A stretch of DNA of 64,000 bases from an uncultured Bacteroidota bacterium (GCA_902793295.1 CADBDA010000012.1:12454-76453), one strand, 5' to 3'. Shown: positions 54,301 to 63,570, numbered from the stretch's first letter. Translations and numbers: made by a program. The notes: generated by a model from the letters alone, not told the origin.

Positions 54301-55106
54301 TTATCCAGTTGGTTCAGTACGCAGGTGCAGACCCCAACGACCACTACTATTCCTATGACAACCTTGATTTCAAAACCATCAAGGGTTTCTCGCTCTCTTT
54401 CGATATGCGTCAGTCAAACAATGTCCGTATCAATGCTAACTACACACTGCAGTATGCTGAAGGTACGGGTCTGTCTGCTACCACCATGTCCGAGTTGATT
54501 AAAGAGGGTTACACCACCCTGAAGATGCTCAATCCTATCAGCGATGACCGTCGTCATGAGTTTAAAGCAAATGTTGACTACCGTCTCGGTCCTGGCCAGG
54601 GTTGGACTATCAAACGTCAGACCACCGACAAGGATGGTAAGGCTCGTGTCAAAGAAATTCATCCATTCGAGAACTTTGGCGTCAACTTCCTCGCTGTCGC
54701 CCAGTCCGGTCGTCCCTACACCAAACAGTTCAGTAATACCCAGCAGACCATCGTCGGTAGCTATCGCGGTGCTCGTTTGCCTTGGGGCTTCTACTTCAAT
54801 GTTGTGGTCGACAAATCCTGGATCATCAAAATCAAACCCGAGGGCAAGAAAGAACGTCAGACCATGCTCAACGCTGCTATTACGGTCAACAACCTCTTCG
54901 ATATCAGAAACGTCACTGGCGTGTTCAGCGTCACCGGTAACCCCAGCGACAACGGTTACCTTTCCGACCCCGAAACCCAGTCTCTGATCAACTCTTATCT
55001 GGATCCTCAGTCGTATCGCGACATGTACAACATCATGCTCAACAACAACTATTGGAACTGGTCCTCGCCAAGAACTATCCGCTTGTCTTTGACCTATAGC
55101 TTCTAA
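51321..55106 (+). CDS. TonB-dependent receptor with carboxypeptidase-regulatory domain
   Basis: The 1261-residue outer-membrane protein has a signal peptide (about 1-22). A carboxypeptidase-regulatory domain lies at about 25-105 (MRGKVTDDKGEPLISANVVVKDDDG). A plug domain follows (ITSDDIARMPSNSVDGIVAAVAGVGYND, IQVVLGGTPANIGEAIGG), then a long 22-strand-type barrel ending in RLSLTYSF. The plug's VVLGGTPANIGEAIGG resembles SusC-like receptors, but no SusD partner is present. Instead a 1,598-residue exported protein and a PorV-like barrel follow directly. It may import or sense a nutrient, or act in surface assembly with its neighbours (inference). Confidence 0.93.
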   Translation: MFRKVLLTFGLLLIAHLAAFAQQGTMRGKVTDDKGEPLISANVVVKDDDGQIIGGAKTNWEGDYAIKGLLVGKFTIVTSYVGYTTVEEKIDIKASGFTVYNVELPKQGTNLEKVIVKGTRAPVIDVGAAETGARITSDDIARMPSNSVDGIVAAVAGVGYNDGGSGSARGEEGMVTMKDGVRTRTGVNVPKEAIAEIQVVLGGTPANIGEAIGGTQIITLKPPTNSFKGVVKYETYLDYRLYNSLMFYLTGPLAKADLKDDAGNVTGKRTFLGFRLTAQGSTSKFAYYRAKDRRYKVVNDEKVMEIENAPIVYDPVNGTVNYAAEYLRDEDFVTIKRPNAKNYYANSDREANFRNYSFGLEAALDFRFSELTSLVLTGEFDYSYGPSTSLSYFPLNLHNAANGVSKTKNFMITADFTQRFKDPETPENEANSEEKSEPAVSKVMYQITAMFNRISSNDYNEKFGDDIFKYGHIGTFVSTRTPSWEIQPEYNYHGVRQAAHVQNSWIENVESFTPSPYNPILSNYTSQLYNMPEISPFLTSFDNIRYFNGLINGGSPGNVYSMFYNVGIQNTSYSKAQNNYYFVNAKAAATILGHDLEIGFQYDQYTAASYGLSAYSLWTLMRQSANAHISQLDFSRPIEYFVGDELYVDYDRNIGDGQTLFDESLRRALGLDVNGTDWLDIDRYTPDDYERFGGINMFSANELFNSGNQLVSYFGYDHTGEKYNARNWSLDDFFDPVARGHKNYQYLPAFSPIYAAGYIQDKFYFSDLIFNVGVRVDYFDGNQMVLKDPYLLYESYTVGDLKGSSAINYNTGLAGNAFPNGVQDDWVVYVDDAAAETPSIRGYRHGANWYNENGVQVSSHSFITGESGKATPYRTPSGQAAYSGNASGNHISSSSFKDYDPQIVVMPRIAFSFPVSDKSQFKANYDIIARRPSSGWQADYMSYLYMNQVSGSISNPNLKPERVTNYELGFQQALNEEKTAAISISAYYKETRDLIQLVQYAGADPNDHYYSYDNLDFKTIKGFSLSFDMRQSNNVRINANYTLQYAEGTGLSATTMSELIKEGYTTLKMLNPISDDRRHEFKANVDYRLGPGQGWTIKRQTTDKDGKARVKEIHPFENFGVNFLAVAQSGRPYTKQFSNTQQTIVGSYRGARLPWGFYFNVVVDKSWIIKIKPEGKKERQTMLNAAITVNNLFDIRNVTGVFSVTGNPSDNGYLSDPETQSLINSYLDPQSYRDMYNIMLNNNYWNWSSPRTIRLSLTYSF

Positions 55107-55132
55107 TGTTACACGAGAAAAATTATAAAGAG

Positions 55133-58100
55133 ATGAAAAATATATTTATTAAAACAGTTTTATTGGCTTTAGTGTTCTCATCTACGATGGGAACCGCTGT
55201 GGCTCGTGAATGCACTACCTGCAAGAAAACGAGTATCAAGAAGACTGCTATTCAGCGTAAGGCTGCTGTGTGTAAGCGTGCACAGAGTACTGCCGAGCTG
55301 AACGTCAACAATGTCCGAGCCCTTATCAACGGCTACGGCAACATGTGGTATGACGGCAGTATCTCTCAGTATCATATCCCGAAGGATGGTTCCTCTACGC
55401 CTCTCTATTGCGCCGCTCTCTGGATCGGTGGTACCGACGTCAACGACCAGTTGCGTCTTGCCGCTCTCCGTTTCGGCCAGAATGGTGATGACTATTGGCC
55501 GGGCCCCCTGACCAAATCAGGTACCGCCGACGTTACCATCGAGGTCTGTAACTGGTACGACCGCCATTGGAAAATCAATCAGGTTGACGTCGCCAATTTC
55601 ATGCAGATGTTCAACTATAATGACAATCCTCCTACCCAAAACGAAAACTACGACGAAGGCGCTATTGCTCAGGTAATCAAGGAATGGCCCGCCCATGGTA
55701 ACTTCGCTGACCAGTCGCCCTACTTGGCTCCTTTCTTCGACGCTGACGGCGATGGCATCTACAACTACCAGAAAGGTGACTATCCCTATTACGACTTCGG
55801 CAACGACCTCTGTCCGCGTACCTTGAAAGCCAAACTCAAACCCGGTGAAGTCTATCGCCCCTTCCCCACAATGGAAGACTCCGTAGGTATCGTCTCCGGC
55901 GGTCTGCTCAGCGACCAGGTGCTGAAAGGCGACCAGACCATCTGGTGGGTCTTCAACGATATGGGTAACACTCACACCGAGTCCGGCGGACAGCCCATCG
56001 GCCTCGAAATCCGCGCTCAGGCCTTCGCCTTCTCCACGAATGACGAGATCAACAACATGACTTTCTACTCCTACGAAATCATCAACCGCTCCACCTACGA
56101 GCTGCGTAACACCTACTTCAGCCAGTGGGTCGACCCCGATTTGGGTTACGGCTACGATGACTACATCGGTTGCGACGTGAAACGTGGTTTGGGCTACTGC
56201 TACAACGGTAAGGATGTCGACGGCCCCGGAACCGGCGCTTTCACCGGTGTCCCCCCCGCTGTCGGTATCGACTTCTTCCAGGGCCCCTACATGGATCCCG
56301 ATGGTCAGGACAACCCCAAAATCGATATCCAGAAAATGCAGGACAACTTCCCTGAAAAACTCGCCCAATACACCAACCCCGACGGCTCCATCAATATCGT
56401 CCGCCTCACCGACGACGCCGACCTCTACTACCCCTTGGCTTGGTACTTCAAACCCAACGACTCCGTCGGCAACTGCGCCATCAACGGCGTCAACTTTGGA
56501 AACGACATCGTCGACGACGAACGCTTCGGTATGCGCCGCTTCGTCTACTACGAAAACAGCTCCAGCAACATCAACGGCGAACCCACCAAGGCAACCGACT
56601 ACTACAACTACCTCCAAGGCTTCTGGAAAAACGGCCAGCACATGAAATACGGCGGCAACGCCATCAGCAACGGTACTTCCGAACTCAACTGCGACTTCAT
56701 GTTCCCCGACGATAGCGACCCGCTCCACTGGGGCACCAACGGCGTCGTCCCCGATGCCCAATATCACCCCAACGACTGGACCGAAGTCACCTCCGGTGAA
56801 AACGTCAGCCCCGGCGACCGTCGTTTCATGCAGTCCGCAGGCCCCTTCACCCTGAAACCCGGCGCCGTCAACTACATCACCGTCGGTATCCCCTTCGCCC
56901 AGGCTCCTAGCGGCAACGCTTGGACCTCCGTCGGAATCCTCCGCGAAATCGACGACGTCTGCCAGGCCCTCTTCGAAAACTGCTTCAAGGTCCTCGACGG
57001 CCCCGACGCCCCCACCATGGTTGTCCAAGAAATGAGCAACGAAATCATCCTCTATCTCACCTACGAGAACCCCAACTCCAACAACTATAACGAAAAATAC
57101 AACGACCTCGACGCCTCCATCCTCCAATCCTATCCTGAAAGCCAGCGCCGCTACAAGTTCGAAGGCTATCAGATCTACCAGCTCGTCGACGCCAACGCCT
57201 CCATCGCCGATATCAACGATGAAAACAAGGCACGTCTCGTAGCCCAGTGCGACGTCGAAAACTACTACGCTATCAAGAACTACCAAGGCTTCGACTCCAT
57301 CAACCCCGCCACCGGCGAACCTGTTGTCGACCCCAACCTCCCCATCGGAACCCTCGTCAACTACACCACCAACTCCGCTACCAACCTCCTCACCGGCCGC
57401 ATCATGGTCCAAGGCTCTAACGCCGGCATCCAACACGTCTTCCGCGTCACCACCGACCAGTTCGCTTCCGGTACCAACAAAACCCTTGTCAACAATAAGG
57501 AATACTACTTCATCTGCGTCGCCTACGCTCACAACCGCTTCAAGGAGTACAGCCAGACTGACCCCTCCAAGCTCGACGGCCAGAAAGAACCCTACCTTGC
57601 CGGACGTAAGGATGAAAACGGCGGTACCATCACCCCCGTCGTCGCCAAGCCCCACGACCCCTCCGCTGAAAACGGCGGCACCATCGTCCAGGCCACCTTC
57701 GGCATGAGCCCCAATATCACCCGTTACGACGGCACCGGTAATGGCGGCAACATCCTCCAACTCTCCGAAGAGTCCATCACCGAACTCATGGGCCTCCCCG
57801 GCCAGCCCGCCAAGGCCCCCGGTGTCTTCAACGACCGTATCCAGGGTAACAACTACACCTGGTCCATGACCACCCCCTGCGTCCTCCCGCACCCCCGCTA
57901 CGAACAGAACGCCGGTCCTATCAACGTCCGCGTCATCGACCCCCTCAACGTCAAGGAAGGCCAGTTCTACATCAAGTTCGACGGCACCACCGACTCCTCC
58001 AAGTGGGTCATCTCCAAGGTCGACGGCACTCCTCTCTATGACAATGTCTACACCGACACTGCCGACTTCGTCATCAGCCGCTACAACGAGCAGCTCTTCC

Positions 58101-59929
58101 TCGACCTCGGCCTCTCCGTCGCCATCACCAACCCCAATGCCATCGCCTCCGACCTCGTAGTCTCCGACGGCTCCGTCAACGGCGGTATCATCAACGACGG
58201 TACCCTCCTCTCCTCCACCATGACCTTCGGCGACAACAACCACCAGTGGTTCTCCTCCATCCCCGACAACGACAACTACGCCTACCGGAACTGGATCCGT
58301 AGTGGTTCGCAGTACGCTTCGGGCAACCTCAACGCCTTCCTCGATACTACCCAATACACCGGCAACGAACCCTACCTCGACGACGACTACTACAAAGTCG
58401 TTACCGAAGTCCACCAGGCCGCCGACGGTCGTATGATCGAACGCTCCAACGTCTACGCTGTCGACAAAGCTCAAACCTTCGAGAAAGTCCTCAGCGGCAC
58501 CTGGGCCCCCTACGGCCTCGTCTCCACCAAGGACTACCACCCCGGTTTCTCGCTCCACTATTTCCTCAACCAGTCGGCCATCGACTCCCTCCACAGCGTC
58601 AAGCCGCGTACCTACAAACACAACTATTTCGATGTACAACGCAGCCTCATGAACCACATGCAGAACAAGTCGCTCATGTTCAACGATATGTCCAAGCTTC
58701 CCAGCGTCCGTATCGTCATCACCTCCGACACCAGCAAGTGGACCCGCTGCCCCGTCCTCGAAATGTGCGACGACTACACGCAGTCCGAAGGCAACGCACG
58801 CCGCTTCCAGATGCGTAAACACCCCTCCATCGACAAAAATGGCAACACCGCCAACTACACCGGCGCCAGCAACGACCCCGCCAGCCCCAACTACATCGCC
58901 GACAGCGGTATGGGTTGGTTCCCGGGCTACGCTATCAACCTCGCCTCCGGCGAACGCCTCAACATCATGTACGGTGAAGACTCCCGCTACATCCAGTTCA
59001 ACGGTCGCGACATGATGTGGAACCCCGTCAGCACCGACGTCGTCGGAACGCAAAACTACATCATGGGCGGTCGCCACTACATCTACATCATGAACGCCAT
59101 GACCCAGATGTTCACCCGCTTCCACAAGTACGACGAGAACTACTACCCCCAGCCCTACGGCTCTCCTTCCTACGACGCCGGTCGCTGGGCCGTCCGCATG
59201 CTCCGCAGCCTTGACCACCTCCTCTCCTCCGACTTCGCCGACGGCACCGGAAAGATGGTCATCCACAACGGCCTCCTCGTCAACGAGGCTCAGCCCTACG
59301 CTCTCCCCATGCGCGACTCCGCAGCCTTCCTCTTCAGCACCGTGGCTTGGGTCAACATGCCGCTCGTCACCGAGAACATCGACAACCCCAAGAACATCCC
59401 CACCGATGTCACCATCGACCTCAACGTCAATGTCCGCTACTCGCAGTATCTGGGCGACAACCACCTGACCCCCGCCGATGCAGGCGAAGCCATCAACAAC
59501 AACAACAACCCCATGTACATGTTCGAGCTCACCCCCGACATCGTCACCCTCACCGGTCAGGCCACCCGCGCCGATGCTTCCCAAGATTATAAGGATTCCA
59601 TCATGAGCGCCATCAACGTCGTTCCGAATCCCTATTACAGTTACTCTACTTATGAGACTACAAGTCAGCTGGAAACCAAGGTCCGCTTCATCAACGTCCC
59701 GGGCAACACCACCATCAACATCTACACCCTCGACGGCACCTTGGTACGCTCCTTCCCCTCCACCCCCGATAATACCACTACCTACGACTGGGACCTCCAC
59801 AACCACAACGGTATCCCAATCGCCGGCGGTATCTATCTCATCCACTTCAGCACGCCGGGCATCGGCGAGCGTGTGGTCAAATGGTTCGGCACCATGCGTC
59901 CTGTTGACTTGAACTCCTTCCAGTTCTAA
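55133..59929 (+). CDS. Large exported protein with type IX-like C-terminal domain
   Basis: The 1,598-residue protein has a signal peptide (MKNIFIKTVLLALVFSSTMGTAVA) and a Cys/Lys-rich start. A long unrecognised region follows that repeatedly shows DxDGDG-like and Tyr/Asp-rich turns (FFDADGDGIYNYQKGDYPYYDFG). Its C-terminal about 100 residues resemble a FlgD-type/T9SS sorting module (VPNPYYSYS, YTLDGTLVRSF, WDLHNHNGIPIAGGIYLIHF, GERVVKWFGTMRP). An upstream ATG overlaps the receptor stop; the ATG at 55133 suits the signal peptide. From about 56.2 kb onward nearly all codons end in C, unlike the first part. Flanked by a TonB receptor and a PorV-like gene. Confidence 0.85.
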   Translation: MKNIFIKTVLLALVFSSTMGTAVARECTTCKKTSIKKTAIQRKAAVCKRAQSTAELNVNNVRALINGYGNMWYDGSISQYHIPKDGSSTPLYCAALWIGGTDVNDQLRLAALRFGQNGDDYWPGPLTKSGTADVTIEVCNWYDRHWKINQVDVANFMQMFNYNDNPPTQNENYDEGAIAQVIKEWPAHGNFADQSPYLAPFFDADGDGIYNYQKGDYPYYDFGNDLCPRTLKAKLKPGEVYRPFPTMEDSVGIVSGGLLSDQVLKGDQTIWWVFNDMGNTHTESGGQPIGLEIRAQAFAFSTNDEINNMTFYSYEIINRSTYELRNTYFSQWVDPDLGYGYDDYIGCDVKRGLGYCYNGKDVDGPGTGAFTGVPPAVGIDFFQGPYMDPDGQDNPKIDIQKMQDNFPEKLAQYTNPDGSINIVRLTDDADLYYPLAWYFKPNDSVGNCAINGVNFGNDIVDDERFGMRRFVYYENSSSNINGEPTKATDYYNYLQGFWKNGQHMKYGGNAISNGTSELNCDFMFPDDSDPLHWGTNGVVPDAQYHPNDWTEVTSGENVSPGDRRFMQSAGPFTLKPGAVNYITVGIPFAQAPSGNAWTSVGILREIDDVCQALFENCFKVLDGPDAPTMVVQEMSNEIILYLTYENPNSNNYNEKYNDLDASILQSYPESQRRYKFEGYQIYQLVDANASIADINDENKARLVAQCDVENYYAIKNYQGFDSINPATGEPVVDPNLPIGTLVNYTTNSATNLLTGRIMVQGSNAGIQHVFRVTTDQFASGTNKTLVNNKEYYFICVAYAHNRFKEYSQTDPSKLDGQKEPYLAGRKDENGGTITPVVAKPHDPSAENGGTIVQATFGMSPNITRYDGTGNGGNILQLSEESITELMGLPGQPAKAPGVFNDRIQGNNYTWSMTTPCVLPHPRYEQNAGPINVRVIDPLNVKEGQFYIKFDGTTDSSKWVISKVDGTPLYDNVYTDTADFVISRYNEQLFLDLGLSVAITNPNAIASDLVVSDGSVNGGIINDGTLLSSTMTFGDNNHQWFSSIPDNDNYAYRNWIRSGSQYASGNLNAFLDTTQYTGNEPYLDDDYYKVVTEVHQAADGRMIERSNVYAVDKAQTFEKVLSGTWAPYGLVSTKDYHPGFSLHYFLNQSAIDSLHSVKPRTYKHNYFDVQRSLMNHMQNKSLMFNDMSKLPSVRIVITSDTSKWTRCPVLEMCDDYTQSEGNARRFQMRKHPSIDKNGNTANYTGASNDPASPNYIADSGMGWFPGYAINLASGERLNIMYGEDSRYIQFNGRDMMWNPVSTDVVGTQNYIMGGRHYIYIMNAMTQMFTRFHKYDENYYPQPYGSPSYDAGRWAVRMLRSLDHLLSSDFADGTGKMVIHNGLLVNEAQPYALPMRDSAAFLFSTVAWVNMPLVTENIDNPKNIPTDVTIDLNVNVRYSQYLGDNHLTPADAGEAINNNNNPMYMFELTPDIVTLTGQATRADASQDYKDSIMSAINVVPNPYYSYSTYETTSQLETKVRFINVPGNTTINIYTLDGTLVRSFPSTPDNTTTYDWDLHNHNGIPIAGGIYLIHFSTPGIGERVVKWFGTMRPVDLNSFQF

Positions 59930-59958
59930 TTATCTTGAAACATTAAAATTTGAAAGAA

Positions 59959-61029
59959 ATGAAAAGAATAGTAAGTATATTGACTGTAATAGCGCTTACC
60001 ACGCTGTTGTCCTCGCCGCGCCTTATGGCCGGCAACGACGACCGTAGAGGTACTCCCGGTGCTTCAGAATTGCTGATCAACCCCTGGGCTCGCTCCAGCA
60101 GCTGGGGGGGCATCAACACTTCCTGCGCCCGCGGTATCGATGCTTTCTTCAGCAACATCGCTGGTCTCGCCTTCGTTGAAAAAACCGAATTTGTCTACAC
60201 CAACACCATGTGGTTGGGCGGCAAAAGCGGCCTCCGTAGCGGCGCCTCCATCAACAGCTTCGGTCTCGCCGTCCGTCTCGGCGACGCCAGCGTCCTCGGT
60301 GCCTACGTCATGGCTATGGGCTTCGGCGACCTCGACAGAACCACTGAAGTCAACCCCGAACCCGGCAGCAACGGCACCTTCTCTCCCTCCGTCATGAACC
60401 TCAACGTGGGTTTCGCCCATTCCTTCACCAATTCCATCCACGGTGGTGCCGTCCTCAAGGTCATCACCGAGTCCACGGATAACGTGACCGCCACGGGCGT
60501 CGCCATCGACGCCGGTATCCAGTACATGACCGGCGCCAACGACGAAATCAAGTTCGGTATCGCCCTCAAGAACATCGGCCCCGCCATGAGCTTCAGCGGC
60601 ACCGGCATGTCCTTCACCACTATCAACGACGCTGGCAACAACATGACCGTCGAACTTCGTTCCGCCGAAATGGAACTCCCCACCTGTCTTAACATCGGCG
60701 CAAGCTACGACTTCTTCTTCGAAAAGTGGGATCAGCGTCTCACCATCGCTGCCAACTTCACCTCCAATGCGTTCCTCCGCGACAATTTCGGCCTCGGCTT
60801 CGAATACTCGCTCCTCAAACGCTTCACCGCTCGCGCTGCCTACGTCTACCAGCGTGGCCAGTTCACCGCCGACGATCGCGCTACCGCCAATGCGGGCCTC
60901 TGCGCCGGCGCCTCGGTCGAATTCCCGCTCAAGAAAGAAGGCTCTTCCGCCATCTCTCTCGACTATTCCTACCGCAGCTCCTACAACCTGAGAGGCAGCC
61001 ACTCCATCGGCGCCACCATCAAGTTCTAA
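59959..61029 (+). CDS. PorV/PorQ-like outer-membrane protein
   Basis: The 356-residue protein has a signal peptide and the family start RGTPGASELLINPWARSSSWGGINTS, followed by IDAFFSNIAGLAF, as in PorV/PorQ proteins of the T9SS. A 14-strand-type barrel pattern follows, ending SIGATIKF. PorV shuttles T9SS cargo to the attachment complex. A TTG upstream is rejected in favour of the ATG at 59959. It follows the large exported protein by 29 bases and is closed by a strong terminator, so it may be a dedicated export partner of that protein (inference). Confidence 0.88.
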   Translation: MKRIVSILTVIALTTLLSSPRLMAGNDDRRGTPGASELLINPWARSSSWGGINTSCARGIDAFFSNIAGLAFVEKTEFVYTNTMWLGGKSGLRSGASINSFGLAVRLGDASVLGAYVMAMGFGDLDRTTEVNPEPGSNGTFSPSVMNLNVGFAHSFTNSIHGGAVLKVITESTDNVTATGVAIDAGIQYMTGANDEIKFGIALKNIGPAMSFSGTGMSFTTINDAGNNMTVELRSAEMELPTCLNIGASYDFFFEKWDQRLTIAANFTSNAFLRDNFGLGFEYSLLKRFTARAAYVYQRGQFTADDRATANAGLCAGASVEFPLKKEGSSAISLDYSYRSSYNLRGSHSIGATIKF

Positions 61030-61055
61030 CGGCCATCGGTAACATAAAAACTTTG

Positions 61056-61091
61056 ATTAGGAAAGGTCTGTTCTAGACCTTTCCTAATTTT
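61056..61091 (+). terminator. Strong rho-independent terminator
   Basis: A 14-bp perfect stem (61056-61069 with 61075-61088) with a 5-base loop leads into a T-run. It closes the long plus-strand unit from secDF. Confidence 0.9.
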
Positions 61092-61194
61092 TAAATTCCT
61101 GCGGAAACTCACTTCCGCCTCCCTTTGCCCTTTCTTTCATGGCCCGGCAAGCCAATGTCTAACAACCGTCCTCCCACGGTAAAAAAACACCATC

Positions 61195-61668
61195 ATGTCT
61201 GAAATCAAATATTATAGTGAAGAGGGTCTGCAAAAACTCAAAGACGAGCTCCACCACCTTATCGCCATCGAACGCCCCGCTGCCTCCGCAGCCATCGCCG
61301 AAGCACGCGACAAGGGCGACCTCTCCGAAAATGCCGAATACGACGCCGCCAAAGAGGCCCAGGGCCATCTCGAAGCGCGTATCTCCAAATTGCAGGACCT
61401 CATTGCCAACGCTCGCCTTCTCGACGAGTCCAAAATCGACACTTCCAAGGTCCTCCTCCTCTCCAAGATCTGCATCAAAAACACCAAAAACAACATGAAG
61501 CAGACCTACACCATCGTCCCCGAAAGCGAGGCCAACCTCAAACAGGGGCTCATCTCCGTCTCCTCTCCCTTCGCCCAGGCGTTCCTCGGCAAGAAGGCTG
61601 GCGACAATGTCGAGGTCGTGGTCCCCGCCGGCACCATGCATTTCGAAATCCTCTCCGTCGAGCGCTAG
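61195..61668 (+). CDS. greA: Transcription elongation factor GreA
   Basis: GreA rescues backtracked RNA polymerase by stimulating transcript cleavage. The 157-residue protein has the N-terminal coiled-coil with the acidic tip ARDKGDLSENAEYDAAKE near residue 37, and the C-terminal FKBP-like domain (ISVSSPFAQAFLGKKAGD near residue 120). It stands between two terminators and has no close operon partner. The 209-base gap to the HIT gene is C/T-rich on the plus strand and holds no gene. Confidence 0.96.
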   Translation: MSEIKYYSEEGLQKLKDELHHLIAIERPAASAAIAEARDKGDLSENAEYDAAKEAQGHLEARISKLQDLIANARLLDESKIDTSKVLLLSKICIKNTKNNMKQTYTIVPESEANLKQGLISVSSPFAQAFLGKKAGDNVEVVVPAGTMHFEILSVER

Positions 61669-61877
61669 TGCGTGTCCCCGTGCCTCGGGGCGCCGTCCCG
61701 CCTCCGCTTCGCCGGTCGTCGTCCCGCCCCGTCGCCTCACGCCGCCTTTCTCCTATCGCCGCTTTTTTCTATTGACCATCCGGCGAAGGCCCCTCGCCAC
61801 CTCGGCCGCCCCTTTCGGTTCCCGTCCGCGGGCTCCCACGGCGCTCCGCCCTTCGCCTCCAAAAACAACCGTCTCTT

Positions 61878-62270
61878 ATGGCTAGCATTTTTTCACGTAT
61901 CGTCGCAGGCGAAATCCCCTGCTACAAAGTCGCCGAGACCGACGAATGTCTCGCTTTCCTCGATGTCAACCCTGTCGTCAAGGGCCATGTCCTCTGCATA
62001 CCCAAAAAAGAGGTCGACTACATCTTCGACCTCGACGACGACCTCTTCGTCGCCCTCCACCGCTTCAGCCGTCGCGTGGCCAAGGGCCTTAAAAAGGTAT
62101 GCCCCTGTGTCAAAGTGGGCGTCGCCGTCGTCGGCATCGACGTCCCCCACACCCACATCCACCTCATGCCGCTCAACAACCCCGGCGACCTCAATTTCAG
62201 CCACCATGTCTCCATGCAGCCCGACGAGATGAAGGCCCTCGCCGCTCAAATCGCCGCCGCCATCGAGTAG
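61878..62270 (+). CDS. HIT family protein
   Basis: The 130-residue protein is a histidine-triad hydrolase of the Hint type. It has IFSRIVAGEIPCYKV at the start and the nucleophile motif HTHIHLMP near residue 102, with the upstream glycine turn GHVLCIPK. Hint proteins cleave AMP-linked substrates such as AMP-lysine. It ends before a bidirectional terminator shared with the AIR synthase gene. Confidence 0.94.
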   Translation: MASIFSRIVAGEIPCYKVAETDECLAFLDVNPVVKGHVLCIPKKEVDYIFDLDDDLFVALHRFSRRVAKGLKKVCPCVKVGVAVVGIDVPHTHIHLMPLNNPGDLNFSHHVSMQPDEMKALAAQIAAAIE

Positions 62271-62322
62271 GGTGGGGCATCCTTTCCCGTTTGCAACCCA
62301 ATCCCACTCCTATACCACAATA

Positions 62323-62362
62323 AAAGAGCCGCCGCAGACAATCCTCTGCGGCGGCTCTTTTT
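62323..62362. terminator. Bidirectional terminator
   Basis: A 16-bp near-perfect GC-rich stem with a 6-base loop lies between the convergent HIT and purM-like genes, with A-run and T-run flanks usable from either strand. Confidence 0.9.
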
Positions 62363-62386
62363 GTACCTTGGTATTGTGGCCGGCGG

Positions 62387-63553
62387 CTAGTACACAAATT
62401 CGCCGTATTTGCTTTTCACGGTCACCTGCGCGTGGTCGCAAGCTTCGCAGTGGCCTATCACCTTCGCGTCGATGTTGAAGCTCTTCGCGATGTCTATGAT
62501 GCCCTGCGCCGTCTGCTCGTCGGTGTATATCTCCATTCGGTGACCCATGTTGAACACCGTGTACATCTCTTTCCAGTCCGTGCCGCTCTGTTCCTGTATC
62601 ATCCTGAACAGGGGGGGCACGTCAAACATCTGGTCCTTCACCACGTGCAGCTTGTCTATGAAGTGCAGCACCTTCGTCTGCGCTCCGCCGCTGCAGTGTA
62701 TCATGCCGTCAATCTTCGGCCGGTATTCGTCCAGCACGCGGCGCATCACCGGCGCGTATGTGCGGGTAGGGGAGAGCACCATCTTTCCGGCATCCACTCC
62801 GGCCACTTCTGTGCTGTCTGTCAGCCGTTTGCTGCCGCAGTAGACCACCTCTTTCGGCAGCTTGTGGTCGTAGCTCTCCGGAAAATGCTCGGCGTAGTAT
62901 TGCGAAAACACGTCGTGTCGTGCCGAGGTCAGACCGTTGCTGCCCATGCCGCCGTTGTATTCCTTCTCGTAGCTGGCTTGTCCATACGAGGCCAGGCCCA
63001 CTATCACGTTCCCTGCCTTGATCCGCCCGTTGTCCACCACGTCGCTTCTGCGCATGCGGGCCGTCACCGTGCTGTCCACAATGATCGTCCGCACCAGGTC
63101 TCCCACGTCGGCCGTCTCGCCGCCCGTCAGGTGTATCCCTATGCCCAGGTCGCGCATCTCCTGCAGGAACTCTTCCGTCCCGTTGATCACGGCGCTGATC
63201 ACCTCGCCCGGAATCAGCTGCTTGTTCCTTCCTATCGTCGAACTCAGCAGTATGTTGTCCACCGCGCCCACGCACAGCAGGTCGTCCAGGTTCATCACCA
63301 CCGCGTCAATGGCTATCCCTTTCCACACGCTCAGGTCGCCCGTCTCTTTCCAGTACAGGTACGCCAGCGACGACTTCGTGCCGGCTCCGTCGGCGTGCAT
63401 GATGTTGCAGTAGTCCTTGTCCCCTCCCAGTATGTCGGGAATGATCTTGCAGAATGCTTTCGGGTATATCCCCTTGTCGATGTTCTTGATGGCGTTGTGA
63501 ACGTCTTCTTTCTGGGCGGAAACCCCGCGCAGGTTGTATTTCAGGTTGTTCAT
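62387..63553 (-). CDS. purM: AIR synthase (PurM-like)
   Basis: The 388-residue protein resembles phosphoribosylaminoimidazole synthetase, which closes the imidazole ring in purine synthesis. It has GVSAQKEDVHNAIKNIDKGIYPK at the start, MHADGAGTKSSLAY near residue 50, and GGETADVGDLVRT near residue 150. The Gly-rich GMGSNGLTSARHDVF follows near residue 210. A further part of about 40 residues beyond the usual 345 is common in Bacteroidetes. The longer frame upstream is rejected: the ATG at 63553 fits the family start and a -7 element lies 18 bases before it. Confidence 0.88.
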   Translation of the reverse strand: MNNLKYNLRGVSAQKEDVHNAIKNIDKGIYPKAFCKIIPDILGGDKDYCNIMHADGAGTKSSLAYLYWKETGDLSVWKGIAIDAVVMNLDDLLCVGAVDNILLSSTIGRNKQLIPGEVISAVINGTEEFLQEMRDLGIGIHLTGGETADVGDLVRTIIVDSTVTARMRRSDVVDNGRIKAGNVIVGLASYGQASYEKEYNGGMGSNGLTSARHDVFSQYYAEHFPESYDHKLPKEVVYCGSKRLTDSTEVAGVDAGKMVLSPTRTYAPVMRRVLDEYRPKIDGMIHCSGGAQTKVLHFIDKLHVVKDQMFDVPPLFRMIQEQSGTDWKEMYTVFNMGHRMEIYTDEQTAQGIIDIAKSFNIDAKVIGHCEACDHAQVTVKSKYGEFVY

Positions 63554-63570
63554 CTCTCGGAAAAATTTTT

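Noticed and set aside
55517..59845. A 1,442-codon open frame on the minus strand opposite the giant exported protein
   Set aside because: It is a by-product of C-ending codons on the plus strand. Its translation is a low-complexity Val/Gly/Asp string without domains, while the plus-strand product has a signal peptide and sorting domain.
61672..62232. A 186-codon frame between greA and into the HIT gene
   Set aside because: Ser/Pro/Arg-rich product caused by a C/T-rich strand; the HIT protein in the other frame has its full motif set.
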